Assembly (NCBI GenBank): GCA_016704445.1
Contig: JADJAE010000005.1
Coordinates: 62,001-126,000 of the forward strand
Direction of reading: 5' to 3'
Length of the DNA: 64,000 nucleotides
Origin: Deltaproteobacteria bacterium
GTDB taxonomy: Bacteria > Myxococcota_A > Polyangia > Polyangiales > Ga0077539
Shown: positions 1 to 9,027 of the stretch, one piece after another
Numbering within the stretch: the first letter of the stretch is position 1
Layout: the number at the start of each line of letters is the position of its first letter
Program-made: the position numbers and the translations under genes
The notes under the pieces: model-generated
The model's input: the letters and a program-made list of their open reading frames with translations, nothing else
Told to the model about the DNA's origin: nothing
Databases searched by the model: none

Positions 1-516
1 GCCGGCTACATGACCGCCGAGCTCGCCCTGGTGCAGCGCCTCCACGTCGTGCTCGGGCACCCCACCTACGCGCTCATCGTCGCCCTCGCCGGGATGCTCG
101 TCGCCACCGGCGTCGGGGCCCTGCTCTCTCCGCGCGTGCTGCGCACCAACCGCCACGTCACCGTCGCCGCCGTCGCCGCCGCCGCCCTGCTCGCGGCGCT
201 CCCCTACGTGGTGCTGCGACCGCTCGCCAGGGCCACCCTGGAGGGCGCCCCGGTCCTGCGCTTCGGCGGCGCGGCGGCCTGCGCGGCGGTCGTGGGCCTC
301 GTCCTCGGGCTCTTCTTCCCGGCGGGCCTGCGGGCGCTCCCCAGGCGGGAGGGCGCGGCGCTGGCGCTCGGAGTCAACGGCGCCACCAGCGTGCTCGGGT
401 CGGTCTTCGCCACCACCCTCTCGGTGTGGTTCGGCATCCCCGCGACCTTCGCCGCCGCGGGCGTGCTCTACCTCGTCGCCGCCTGGGCCTCCCCTGCGCG
501 CTGGCGCGCCGTGTAG
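1..516 (+). CDS. C-terminal part of a spermidine-synthase-like multipass membrane protein (partial at the window edge)
   Basis: The frame is open to the first base (codons for Ala-Gly-Tyr precede the ATG at 10), so this is the end of a longer gene. The visible 170 residues form about five hydrophobic helices. The segment AELALVQRLHVVLGHPTYAL resembles the membrane part of large fused spermidine/spermine-synthase-like proteins of delta-proteobacteria and myxobacteria, where a conserved E..LIQR....GHP stretch starts the last helix bundle. The methyltransferase-like half would lie upstream and is not visible, so substrate and activity cannot be judged. Only 10 bases separate it from the antiporter gene, so the two may be co-transcribed. 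Confidence 0.65.
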   Translation, partial: AGYMTAELALVQRLHVVLGHPTYALIVALAGMLVATGVGALLSPRVLRTNRHVTVAAVAAAALLAALPYVVLRPLARATLEGAPVLRFGGAAACAAVVGLVLGLFFPAGLRALPRREGAALALGVNGATSVLGSVFATTLSVWFGIPATFAAAGVLYLVAAWASPARWRAV

Positions 517-526
517 GGTCGCGTTC

Positions 527-2065
527 GTGCGAGACCAACTCGAGAGCCTCACCCTGGTGCTCGCGATCGGCGCCGCCGTCGCCACCGGCTCGAAGCGCCT
601 GGGGGCCCCCTACAACGTCGCGCTCGTGGCCGTCGGGCTGCTGCTCGTCTTCGCCGACGTGCTGCCGCACGCCGAGCTGAGCTCCGACCTTGTGCTGGTA
701 GCCTTCCTCCCGCTGCTGGTCTTCGAGGGGGCGCTCTTCGCAGACGCCGACAGCCTGCGCGAGGCCTCCCGCCCCATCCTCGCCCTCGCGCTGCCGGGCG
801 TCGCGATCTCCCTGGTCGCCACCGCCACCGTCGCCACCTTCGTGCTGGGCCTGCCCTTCTCCGCGGCGCTGCTGCTGGGCGCGCTGCTCGCCATCACCGA
901 CACGGTGAGCGTGCTCCTCGCGTTTCGCAGCACCCGGGTGCCCAAGCGCCTCGCCGCGGTGATGGAGGGAGAGAGCCTCTTCAACGACGGCACCGCGCTG
1001 GTGCTGGTGAGCATCACGAGCGCGGCGCTGGCGACGGGGCACTTCGGCGTCGCCGCCACGGCCCGCTCGCTCCTGCTCGCCATCGTCGGCGGCGTCTCCG
1101 TGGGCGCGGCCTTCGGCGTGGTGGGAGGCGCCGTGCTCCGCCGCACGCCCGACCACCTCACCGGCGTGCTCGGCTCGGTGGTGCTCGTCTTCGCCACCTC
1201 GCTGACCGCCGAGCGCATCCACGCCTCGCCGGTCATCGCCGTCGTGGTCGCGGGCCTCGCCGTGGGGCGCGCCGCACGCCGCGGCCTCGAGCCCTCCCGG
1301 GTGCTCGCCCTCCACGGCTTCTGGGAGGTCGCCGGCTTCGGGATCAACGTCCTGCTCTTCCTCCTCGTGGGGATGCAGATCGACGCCCGGATGCTGGTCT
1401 CCGAGTCGCGCTCGATCCTGCTGGCGGTGCTCGCGCTGCACGCGGGCCGAGCCATCGCGGTGTACGGCTGCTTCGCGCTGCTGCGGCTCATCCGACGCGA
1501 CGTGGTGCCCCTGCGCTGGCAGCACGCGATGGTCTTCGGCAACATCAAGGGCGCCCTCTCCATGGCCGCCGTGCTGGCCCTTCCGGCGGACCTCCCGCTG
1601 CGCCCCCGGCTCATCACCATCGTCTTCGGCGTCACCTTCGTGACCCTCATCACCCAGGCCCTCCCCTTCCGCAGGGTGCTGTACGCCCTGGGCATCGCGT
1701 CCCGCGGCACCGACCGCTTCGACGTCGCCAGGGCGCGCCTCATCGCCGCGCGACGGGGGCAGGCCGAGCTCGACGAGCTGCTGGAGACGGGCATCCTGTC
1801 GCGGCGCGACCACGCCGAGCGCCGGGCGAGCTTCCAGCGCGAGGTCATCGTGGCGGAGACCTCGCTGCGCACCCCGGCGGCCGACGCGACGGACGACGCG
1901 ACCATCGACGGGGTCGTGCTGCTGGCGCAGAAGGTGGCCCTCGAGGACGCCGCCCGGCGAGGGCTCATCGAGGGCGAGACCGCGGTGCGAGAGATCGCCG
2001 CGATCGACCGGCGGCTCATCAAGATCGGCGCCCACGAGGCTGCGCCGTCGGCGGAGGAGAACTGA
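527..2065 (+). CDS. CPA1-family Na+(K+)/H+ antiporter, NhaP type
   Basis: A 512-residue inner-membrane protein from a GTG start, with about 12 hydrophobic helices through residue 400 and a hydrophilic cytoplasmic tail of about 100 residues. Family landmarks are ITDTVSVL near residue 122 (the ion-binding TDP motif region of CPA1, here TDT) and ESLFNDG near 148. Such proteins exchange Na+ or K+ for protons. The stop overlaps the start of a TrkA-type RCK protein (TGATG), so the two are translationally coupled. Since RCK proteins gate K+ transport, a nucleotide-regulated K+/H+ antiporter is a reasonable inference, but cation choice cannot be read from the sequence. Confidence 0.88.
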   Translation: MRDQLESLTLVLAIGAAVATGSKRLGAPYNVALVAVGLLLVFADVLPHAELSSDLVLVAFLPLLVFEGALFADADSLREASRPILALALPGVAISLVATATVATFVLGLPFSAALLLGALLAITDTVSVLLAFRSTRVPKRLAAVMEGESLFNDGTALVLVSITSAALATGHFGVAATARSLLLAIVGGVSVGAAFGVVGGAVLRRTPDHLTGVLGSVVLVFATSLTAERIHASPVIAVVVAGLAVGRAARRGLEPSRVLALHGFWEVAGFGINVLLFLLVGMQIDARMLVSESRSILLAVLALHAGRAIAVYGCFALLRLIRRDVVPLRWQHAMVFGNIKGALSMAAVLALPADLPLRPRLITIVFGVTFVTLITQALPFRRVLYALGIASRGTDRFDVARARLIAARRGQAELDELLETGILSRRDHAERRASFQREVIVAETSLRTPAADATDDATIDGVVLLAQKVALEDAARRGLIEGETAVREIAAIDRRLIKIGAHEAAPSAEEN

Positions 2066-2745
2066 TGCGGATCCTGATCGCGGGCGCGGGGCGTGGCGGG
2101 CTGAGCCTGGCGGTGTACCTCCAGGGGCAGGGCCACTCCGTGACCATCCTCGAGCGCGACCCGCTCATCACGCGCCGGGCCTTCGAGCAGCACGGCATCG
2201 TGGCGCTGGAGGGCGACGCGACGGACGTAGGCATCCTGCGGCAGGCGGACCCGAGCCGGGCCGACGTGGTCCTGGCGATGCTCCACCGGGACGCGGACAA
2301 CCTCGCGGTGGCCTCCCTCGCCCGGCTGCTCGGGGCCACCCGGGTGATGGTGCGCATGCGCGACCCGGAGTACCGGGCGGTCTACCTGGCCGCAGGGGTC
2401 CAGCAGATCCTGTCGGAGACGGAGGTGCTGGTCGGAGCGCTGGCGACGGCCATCGAGTTCGAGGCCGTGCGGCACTCGATGGTGCTGGGCGCGGGCGAGT
2501 CCATCGCCATCGAGATCGTGGTGCCGGAGGACGCCGCGGTGGTGGGGCGCGCGGTGAGCGAGATCGCCGTCGACGCGGGCTTCCCGGGCTCGTGCGTCAT
2601 CGCCGGCATGACCCTGGACGGGGCCGTGAAGGCGCCGCGCGGCGCCACCATCATCGAGCGAGGCACCCAGCTCCTCATCGTCTCCGCCCGCGCCGACCTG
2701 TCGAGGACCATCGGGTTCTTCCTCGCTCCCGCCGCGAAGAAGTGA
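2065..2745 (+). CDS. TrkA-family RCK regulatory protein (NAD-binding and RCK_C domains)
   Basis: 226 residues. The N-terminus has the Rossmann NAD(H) motif GAGRGG (residues 6-11), then an acidic end of strand 2 (LERD) and the D-A-T-D stretch typical of RCK_N. Residues 140-225 form the RCK_C (TrkA_C) domain. No membrane segments, so it is a cytoplasmic regulator of an ion carrier. It overlaps the upstream antiporter stop by one base, and the natural reading is that it is the gating subunit for that antiporter rather than for a Trk channel, as no trkH/trkG is visible. It ends 9 bases before a convergent deacetylase gene. Confidence 0.85.
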   Translation: MRILIAGAGRGGLSLAVYLQGQGHSVTILERDPLITRRAFEQHGIVALEGDATDVGILRQADPSRADVVLAMLHRDADNLAVASLARLLGATRVMVRMRDPEYRAVYLAAGVQQILSETEVLVGALATAIEFEAVRHSMVLGAGESIAIEIVVPEDAAVVGRAVSEIAVDAGFPGSCVIAGMTLDGAVKAPRGATIIERGTQLLIVSARADLSRTIGFFLAPAAKK

Positions 2746-2754
2746 CCCCCCGCG

Positions 2755-3606
2755 CTACCGGCTCGCCCGGGTCGCCGCCCCGCGCCGGGCGTTCGGTCGG
2801 CGGAGGTTGAGCGGCGCGCCGCGCAGCGCTTCGTTTCCCCGCGGCGTCACGAACTGGTCGAGGTTGAGGATCGCGAAGGGCGCCTCGCCCCGCGCCACGA
2901 GCTCGGCGTTGCGGCGCGCGACCACCTGCATGATCAGGGGGAAGGCCCGCACGCTCCACGGCCGGGTGTCGTGCATCAGCACCACGCCCCCGTAGGGGTG
3001 CTCCAGGAGCTCCCGGCGAAAGCGGTCCTGCACGGCCTCCGCGGAGGTGACCTCCCAGTCGTGGGTGTCGATCATCCAGTAGGCCGGGGTGAGGTTGCGC
3101 GCGGCGACGGCGCCGAGGCTGCGCGGCGCGGTGAGCAGCCCGAAGGGGGCGCGCATGATCTCCGGGCGGCGGCCGGTGGTGCGCTCGACGATGTCTCCGG
3201 TGCGGTCGATCTCGTAGGCGATCTGCGAGGGCCGGAGGTTGCCCAGCACGACGTGGTGGTAGGTGTGGTTGCCCAGCAGGTGGCCGCGGCGGACGATCTC
3301 CCGCAGCAGCCCTCGCTGCGCCCGGTGGTGGGGCTGCTCGCCGTCGATGCGGTGGCCCACGACGAAGAAGGTCGCGCGGACGTGGTGCGCGTCGAGCATG
3401 TCGAGCAGGCGCGGCGTCGTGCGGATCTCCGGCCCGTCGTCGAAGGTGAACGCGAGGCAGCGGCGGAAGCGCGGCGGGCAGCGGCCGTCGATGTGCTGGC
3501 CGCCCAGCAGCGAGCGGCGAGCGCGCGCGACGGGCGTCGCCTGCGAGGGGGCGGCGGCGGAGAGGAGGGAGAGGAGGAGGGTTGCGGCGAGGCGGGGGAC
3601 GCTCAC
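2755..3606 (-). CDS. Secreted polysaccharide deacetylase (NodB homology, CE4)
   Basis: 283 residues with a GTG start and an N-terminal signal peptide of about 23 residues. It shows the CE4 motifs in order: TFDDGP near residue 54 (catalytic base and metal Asp), GNHTYHH near 113 (metal His pair), RAPFG near 152, an Asp/Trp motif at DTHDWE, and LMHDT near 212. These enzymes remove N-acetyl groups from chitin, peptidoglycan or other surface glycans outside the cytoplasmic membrane. It lies 55 bases downstream of the lipoprotein gene on the same strand, so they may share a transcript. The exact glycan is unknown. Confidence 0.85.
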   Translation of the reverse strand: MSVPRLAATLLLSLLSAAAPSQATPVARARRSLLGGQHIDGRCPPRFRRCLAFTFDDGPEIRTTPRLLDMLDAHHVRATFFVVGHRIDGEQPHHRAQRGLLREIVRRGHLLGNHTYHHVVLGNLRPSQIAYEIDRTGDIVERTTGRRPEIMRAPFGLLTAPRSLGAVAARNLTPAYWMIDTHDWEVTSAEAVQDRFRRELLEHPYGGVVLMHDTRPWSVRAFPLIMQVVARRNAELVARGEAPFAILNLDQFVTPRGNEALRGAPLNLRRPNARRGAATRASR

Positions 3607-3661
3607 GGGGTCGAACGCTATGCGCTCACCCCGTGGGACCGGGAGTTTCTGGCGGGATCGC

Positions 3662-5140
3662 TCAGGGAGCCGTGACGCCGATGGTCAGGTAGTAGGCCGG
3701 GATCGGGGTGCCCTCGGCGCCCATCTCGGCGTACGGCGACACGCAGAAGGTGTAGGTGCCCGCGGCGACGCGGAGGAGCGCCGGGGTGCTGGCGCTGTTG
3801 AGGCGCGAGCAGAGGGTGCCCATGGCCACGTCGTCGTTCTCGGCGATCGGCATCGCGCTGCCCTGGCGGTAGGCGCGGAGGACGGTGTCCTCACCCTCGC
3901 CGAGGTTGCAGGTGCCGTTGGCGTCGGTGGTCTCGGCGAAGAGCGAGGCGCCCGCCGGGACGGTGACGGAGTAGCAGTCCACATCGGTGCCGGGCGTGAT
4001 CGCGCCGCGGAAGATGGTGGTCCGGGTGACCGGCGCCTGCGGGGCGGCGGGGGTGTTGTTGGGCTCGGACTCCATGCTCGGGAGCGTGCAGTAGCGAGCG
4101 TTCATCGGGGCGCCGGCGTCCGCCGCCACGCCCGCGTCGGAGCCCGAGGGGGCCGACGTCAGGAAGTTGGGGCAGAAGCCCATGCTGGCGCAGGTGGCGG
4201 TGGCGCCGCAGGACTCGCCGATGGCGGCGGTGCGGCGGCAGATGCCGCGCGAGGCCATGCTCGGAGCGGCCACGGAGCAGGAGAAGGCGCCGTCGCAGAA
4301 GGGAGCGGCGGTGCGGCAGGCGGCGCCGGGGGCGGTGCCGTCGGCGGTGCAGACGCCGGAGTTCATCCCGGAGGCGCCGACGCAGACGGAGCCGGTGGCG
4401 CAGACCGAGCCCACGGGGCAGGGCATGCCGATGGCGATCGGGGGCGCCTCGCTCACGGTCATCTCGAAGGCGCCGGTGGAGGCCTCCTTCGGGGAGGCGC
4501 CGTAGCCGCCCACGACGATGAAGACGCTCTGGCCCATGGTGAGGGCGCGCGAGGTGACGCGCGAGTGGTAGCGGTGCGTCGCGCCCGCGGAGGTGCCGAT
4601 GTCGTCGTTGCAGGCGATGGGGGTCGCGGCCGCGGTGCAGGTCGGGAGGATCGCCACGACGGTGTCGAACATCGCGTCGTCGGTGCCCGGGTTGGCGGTG
4701 CTGACGGTGAGCGTGCCGGCCGTGCGCATCGTGTAGCGGTAGACGAGGACCATGCCCTTGCCGCCCATGGCGGCGTTGATGCAGCCGCCCTCGGCGATGC
4801 TGCCCAGGTTGCCGATCTCCACGGCGGCGCCGTCGGTGTTGTCGCCCATCACGCGGATCGCGCCGTCGGCGCCCGGGGTGCGGGTGGACAGGTCGGTCGC
4901 CGCGCCGCAGGCGGCGGCCACCTGGTTGCCGGCGTCGACGCGCGGGGCGTCGGTGCGCGGAGCGTCCGTGCGCGGCGCGTCGGTAGCGCCGCCGTCGGTG
5001 CCGCCCATGTCCGTCGTCACGCCCATGTCGGTGGGGACGCCGGCGTCGGTGCCGGGGTTGTTGCCGCCCTCGCTGCTGCAAGCGGCCAGGAGCCCGGTCG
5101 CGAGCATCGTCGCGAGCATTCCACGCAAGTTGGTCTTCAT
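3662..5140 (-). CDS. Asp/Thr/Pro-rich lipoprotein with pre-peptidase-like domains
   Basis: 492 residues. The ATG at 5140 is chosen because GGAGG lies 7-11 bases upstream and a lipoprotein signal peptide follows (lipobox LLAAC, Cys near residue 22). After the Cys comes a linker of repeated TDAPR / TDMG units (residues 25-65), typical of myxobacterial surface lipoproteins. Two beta-rich segments (about 70-190 and 380-490), with forms such as CNDD and 'TFCVSPY', resemble bacterial pre-peptidase C-terminal domains. Between them is a Cys-rich stretch of about 130 residues. No catalytic motif is seen. Exported to the outer membrane or surface; role unknown. Confidence 0.7.
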   Translation of the reverse strand: MKTNLRGMLATMLATGLLAACSSEGGNNPGTDAGVPTDMGVTTDMGGTDGGATDAPRTDAPRTDAPRVDAGNQVAAACGAATDLSTRTPGADGAIRVMGDNTDGAAVEIGNLGSIAEGGCINAAMGGKGMVLVYRYTMRTAGTLTVSTANPGTDDAMFDTVVAILPTCTAAATPIACNDDIGTSAGATHRYHSRVTSRALTMGQSVFIVVGGYGASPKEASTGAFEMTVSEAPPIAIGMPCPVGSVCATGSVCVGASGMNSGVCTADGTAPGAACRTAAPFCDGAFSCSVAAPSMASRGICRRTAAIGESCGATATCASMGFCPNFLTSAPSGSDAGVAADAGAPMNARYCTLPSMESEPNNTPAAPQAPVTRTTIFRGAITPGTDVDCYSVTVPAGASLFAETTDANGTCNLGEGEDTVLRAYRQGSAMPIAENDDVAMGTLCSRLNSASTPALLRVAAGTYTFCVSPYAEMGAEGTPIPAYYLTIGVTAP

Positions 5141-5256
5141 CGAGAACCTCCGAAGGGTTATCCGGTCGGTGTTCGCTTCGAATCCCGACCAAAGGAGCGG
5201 AGTCCCTTCGCACACGGCGCCCCCGACCGTCAACGGGAGCGCCCACCTCGCGCAGG

Positions 5257-6162
5257 TCACTCCACGGTGAGGTCGAGCCGACAGCCGCTGGTGCCCCCGT
5301 GGCCGTCGCGGATGAAGAACCAGAGCGACTGCGCCCCAGGGTGGTCGGAGGGCAGCCACACGTTGTCCCGCGTCGGCGAGCGGGTGAGCCCGCGCGCGAG
5401 CTCGCCGTCGGTCGCGTACCACGAGTAGAACGCCTGCTCGGTGCGCTCCTCGAAGGTGCCTACCGCCGTGAGCACGGTGTAGCGCTCCAGCCACGCCTCG
5501 GCGGGGTCCGGGGTGAGGGTGACGTTGCGGGCGCGCGGCACCCGGATCCCCTCCCCCTCCTCCGGGACGCAGACGTCCCCGCCGGTCGAGGGCACCGACA
5601 CCCAGCGCGTGTTGACCCGCACCCTCGGCGGCGGCGGGTTGGCGTTGGGCCGCGGGTTGAGCGACACCACCACGCGCTTGTACCCGTTGAGGGTGCGGCC
5701 GTCGGCCTCGACGGTGAGCCCGATCCCGACGATCACCCCCACGTCGCGGATGAAGCGCTCCACCAGCTCTCGCGGCGCCCGCTCGCCGAGGCGCGACACG
5801 ATCGCCTCGAGGTCGACGCTCTCCCTCGGGATGGTCAGCGTCGCCTCGGGACCGCTCCCCAGCGGGATGCGCAGGCCCGCGTCGCCGGTGCAGCCCTGCT
5901 CGCCGGTGCCGGTGCCGAAGCCCCCGATGCCGCTGAAGGGGTCCGAGGCCGTGCACGCCACCCAGCGGTAGGTCACCGGGCCGCGGCTGCCTCCGATCAC
6001 GGCGCGCAGCCGCACCGTCCCGCCGGGAGCGAGCTCCGGGGGGTCGGCCACGATGTCGAGGATGCGCGGCGAGACCACCAGCTCCTTGGGGTCGAGGTCG
6101 CCGATGCACCCCAGCGCGAGCGCCGCGCACAGCCCGCCCCAGCGCGTAGCTCTTACGGGCAT
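5257..6162 (-). CDS. Predicted lipoprotein of unknown function
   Basis: 301 residues starting at the ATG that overlaps the stop of the TonB-receptor gene. The N-terminus has a lipoprotein-type signal with lipobox LALGC (Cys near residue 18). The body looks beta-rich, with an Ig-like start (PPELAPGGTVRLRAVI) and a C-terminal segment ending GHGGTSGCRLDL that resembles extracellular beta-sandwich domains. No enzyme motif. As the last gene of an overlapping four-gene unit with a TonB-dependent receptor, it may be a periplasmic or surface partner of that receptor; this is inferred from position only. Confidence 0.65.
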   Translation of the reverse strand: MPVRATRWGGLCAALALGCIGDLDPKELVVSPRILDIVADPPELAPGGTVRLRAVIGGSRGPVTYRWVACTASDPFSGIGGFGTGTGEQGCTGDAGLRIPLGSGPEATLTIPRESVDLEAIVSRLGERAPRELVERFIRDVGVIVGIGLTVEADGRTLNGYKRVVVSLNPRPNANPPPPRVRVNTRWVSVPSTGGDVCVPEEGEGIRVPRARNVTLTPDPAEAWLERYTVLTAVGTFEERTEQAFYSWYATDGELARGLTRSPTRDNVWLPSDHPGAQSLWFFIRDGHGGTSGCRLDLTVE

Positions 6163-8578
6163 CAGTATTCCCCCGTGAGCCCGAGGGCCGGCAGGATGGG
6201 CAGCCCGGGGAAGGCGGTGCGCGCCGCGTAGTCGTACTGGTAGAGCCAGTTCTCGACGTTCTGCGCGAAGTAGACGTTGATCACGTCGAGGTAGGCCGAC
6301 ATGCGCCACGGGCCCCAGCGGAAGCGGTAGTCCACCCGCACGTCGAGCTGGTGGTAGACGGGCAGCCGCTCGGTGTCCGAGCCGTCGTTGACGCGCGTCG
6401 GGTTGAGCGCGCGGTGGCGGTCGACGTCGGCGTCGTAGAAGGACCCGGTGACGCGGCGCCGCGGGGCGCCGGAGGCGAGCTGGAAGCGCCCGCCGACGCG
6501 CCAGCGGGAGTTGATGTCCCAGGAGAGCGCGACGTTGAGCACGTGCGTCTGGTCGAAGTTGAAGGGCACCACGGTGCCGTCGCCGACGTAGCGCTCGCTG
6601 CGGGAGAGCGTGTACGAGACCCAGCCGTAGACGCCGCGGTCGAGGCGGCGGCGGACGAGCACCTCGAGGCCGTAGGCGCGGCCCTCGCCGTCGTCGACGA
6701 TGGGCACGCGCTGCGGCCCGTCGGGGGTGGAGATCACGTCGCTGGAGTTGCGGATCAGCCGGTACATCCGGGAGAAGTAGCCGGTGAAGCGGGTCTCGAT
6801 GCTGCCCGGGAGGTTGAGCTCGACGCCCGCGGAGGTCTGCCACGAGCGCTGCGGCCGGAGCCTCGGGTTCTGCACGCCGGGGACGAGGTTGAAGAAGGGC
6901 GGCTGCTGGTGGAAGAAGCCCGAGGCGACGTTGGCCACCACGCGCTCGTGGAGGCGCACGCGCAGCACGGCGCGGGGGTCGACCACGGTGGTGTCGACGA
7001 AGGCGTACTTCAGCCGGTCGATGCGCAGCCCGGCGGTGAACTCCACGGGCCCGGCGCGCAGCACCTCCTCGACCCAGCCGGCGATGCTGAGCTGGGTGAT
7101 GCGCGGGCTGAACGCGAACACCACCGGGTCGAAGGCGGGCGGCGGCACGCTGCCGATGTTGTTGAACAGCGGCACCTGCAGGTCGGCGTTGAAGAGGATG
7201 GTGAGGGCGTCGAAGCCGACGCTGGTGGTGAGGTGCTGTCCGGTGGGGACGCGCAGCGTGGCGCGCTCTCCGAGGATGAAGCCCGTGGAGGCGAAGGACT
7301 GGTCCTGCTGGCCAGGGAGCTGGTTGGTGAAGGCCGTGTCGTCGACGCCGATGGTCCCGGCGAGGGTGAGCTGCGCCCGGCCGGGGAGGCCGTAGTCCCA
7401 GCGGCCGATGAGCCGGTGGAAGGTGTACGCGAGGTCGGACTGCTGCTCCGAGGCGGTCTGCCCGACGCCCGCGGCGGCCGCGCGGGAGAAGGTGTCGTTG
7501 GAGCCGAAGGCGAAGAGGGAGAGCTTGCTGCGGGCGCTGAAGCGGTAGTCCGCGCGCACCTGGTAGTCGGTGTACTGGAGCGAGACGCCGTCGACGATGA
7601 GCGGGACGATGAGCTCGAGGTAGCTGCGGCGCACCGCGAAGGCGATGGAGCCGCGGCCCTGGTCGAAGGGCACCACCGCGAGGGCGCTCGCGCGCAGCAC
7701 GTCGACGCTGAACTCCAGGAAGGGCCGCGTGCTGGGCGGCGGCCTGGTCTCCAGGGAGATCACGCCGGCGGAGAAGCGCCCGTACTGGAGCGGATAGCCG
7801 CCGGGGAAGAAGTCGAGCTGGCCGACGAGGCGGGAGGAGATCACCGCGGGCCCGCGCCGAAGTGATAGAGCAGCGGGACGGGGAAGCCGTCGATGAAGAA
7901 GCCGGTGTTCTCGAAGGAGGCGCCGCGCACCACGAAGAACCCGAGGCCGAAGGGCGTGCGAGCGACGCCGGGCATCGAGGCGACCACGCGGGTGGGCTCG
8001 CCGAAGGTTCCGGGGACGGTGGTGAGCTCCTCGCCGCGGAGGCTGAAGGTCGTGGCCGCGCCGGACTGACGGCGGGTGCGGATCGTGGCCTCGCCGGACT
8101 CGGGGTCGCCCGACGGAGCGGCGACGGGCGCGGTCGCTGGAGCCGTGGCGGTGGGGGCGGTGACCGGGGGCGCGGCGCCCTGGGTTACGACGAGGTCGGC
8201 GGTGTCGCCCTCGTAGGGGTTGCGGGGGATCACCGAGCGCGCAGGCGCTCGCAGCCGGAAGCGGAAGCGCATCCGCGCGGGCATCGCCCGGCCGCCCTGC
8301 TCGGCGGGCTCGAAGACCATGCGCGAGGCGGCCTCGAGCACGGCGGCGTCGAGGTCGGGGCGCAGGCCCTCGAGGACCACGACGTCCTGCACGCGGCCCT
8401 CCGCGCTGACGGTGAACTCGAGGCGCACCGAGGCCCCGGAGGGGAGCGAGTCGTCGTCGGGGAGCGAGACCTCCGGGGCGGACACCAGCCGCGGCGCGTG
8501 GTCGACCGCGAGGGCGACGGACGGGGCCGCCACCGCCGAGAGGGCGACCAGCAGGGCGCGGCGTGCGGTCAGGTCCAT
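6162..8578 (-). CDS. TonB-dependent outer-membrane receptor with N-terminal TonB_C domain; one-base frameshift at about 7850
   Basis: Read at full span, this is about 805 residues. The first part (8578 down to the TGA at 7841) has a signal peptide, a TonB_C-like domain (about residues 35-120, VRLEFTVSAEGRVQDVVVLE), a Pro/Ala/Thr linker and a plug domain (about 165-245). The second part continues in another frame from about 7846 as the rest of the plug and a large beta-barrel ending at 6162. Adding one C to the GGGCCC run near 7850 joins them as ..HFGAGPAVISSRLV... A plug without a barrel would not work, so the two halves are one gene. Natural mutation versus sequence error is unresolved. It overlaps its neighbours on both sides. 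Confidence 0.82.
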
Positions 8579-9027
8579 CCCGACACCTTCACGGGGCTGA
8601 GGCGGGCGACGGTCGCACGCTCGACCAGGTTGCCCGGCCCGGACGGCACCAGCGCGCCGTCACGCGCGGCGAACACCAGCACCACCGGAGCGGCCTCGGG
8701 CGTGTAGGCGAGCTGCACCAGCAGGTCGCGCTCGAAGAGGCGACACTGCTTCTCGCAGCAGTAGAAGGGCTCTCTCACGCGGTAGACGCCTTCGGGCGCG
8801 AGGGGGTCGAGGGTGCGCGACCAGCGCGCCGAGGGGATGGCCGCGCCGACCTCGCCGAACTGCGCGCGGTGCTGGATCCAGCCCGTGGGGAGGAAGACCC
8901 CGGGGCCGCGGTCGCCGTGGTTGTGGAAGGAGACGAGGCGCCCCGGGGGAATGTCACCCAGCGCGGCGGTGGTGCGGTAGAGCCCGCACGGCGGGAGCGG
9001 ACCCGCGTCGGGCTCCGCCGGGGTCAT
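8569..9027 (-). CDS. Conserved-looking hypothetical protein
   Basis: 152 residues, cytoplasmic by composition, with no signal peptide or membrane segment. It contains a Cys pair and a further Cys in YCCEKQCRLFERDLLVQLAYT (residues about 95-115) plus an N-terminal PPCGLYR. The stop of the upstream SNF2 helicase overlaps its ATG (ATGA), and its own stop overlaps the start of the TonB receptor by 10 bases, so it is firmly inside that operon. The family is not recognised. The clustered Cys residues could bind metal, but no known zinc-ribbon pattern is complete. Confidence 0.6.
   Translation of the reverse strand: MTPAEPDAGPLPPCGLYRTTAALGDIPPGRLVSFHNHGDRGPGVFLPTGWIQHRAQFGEVGAAIPSARWSRTLDPLAPEGVYRVREPFYCCEKQCRLFERDLLVQLAYTPEAAPVVLVFAARDGALVPSGPGNLVERATVARLSPVKVSGWT

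Noticed and set aside
374..2035. A 553-residue open frame antisense to the antiporter gene
   Set aside because: Composition (runs of Glu, Asp, Arg, Gly) is the usual antisense shadow in GC-rich DNA; the plus-strand antiporter is clearly real.
7841..8578. Treating the first part of the TonB receptor as a separate TonB-family protein
   Set aside because: It ends in the middle of a plug domain that continues in the next frame; one base joins the two parts.
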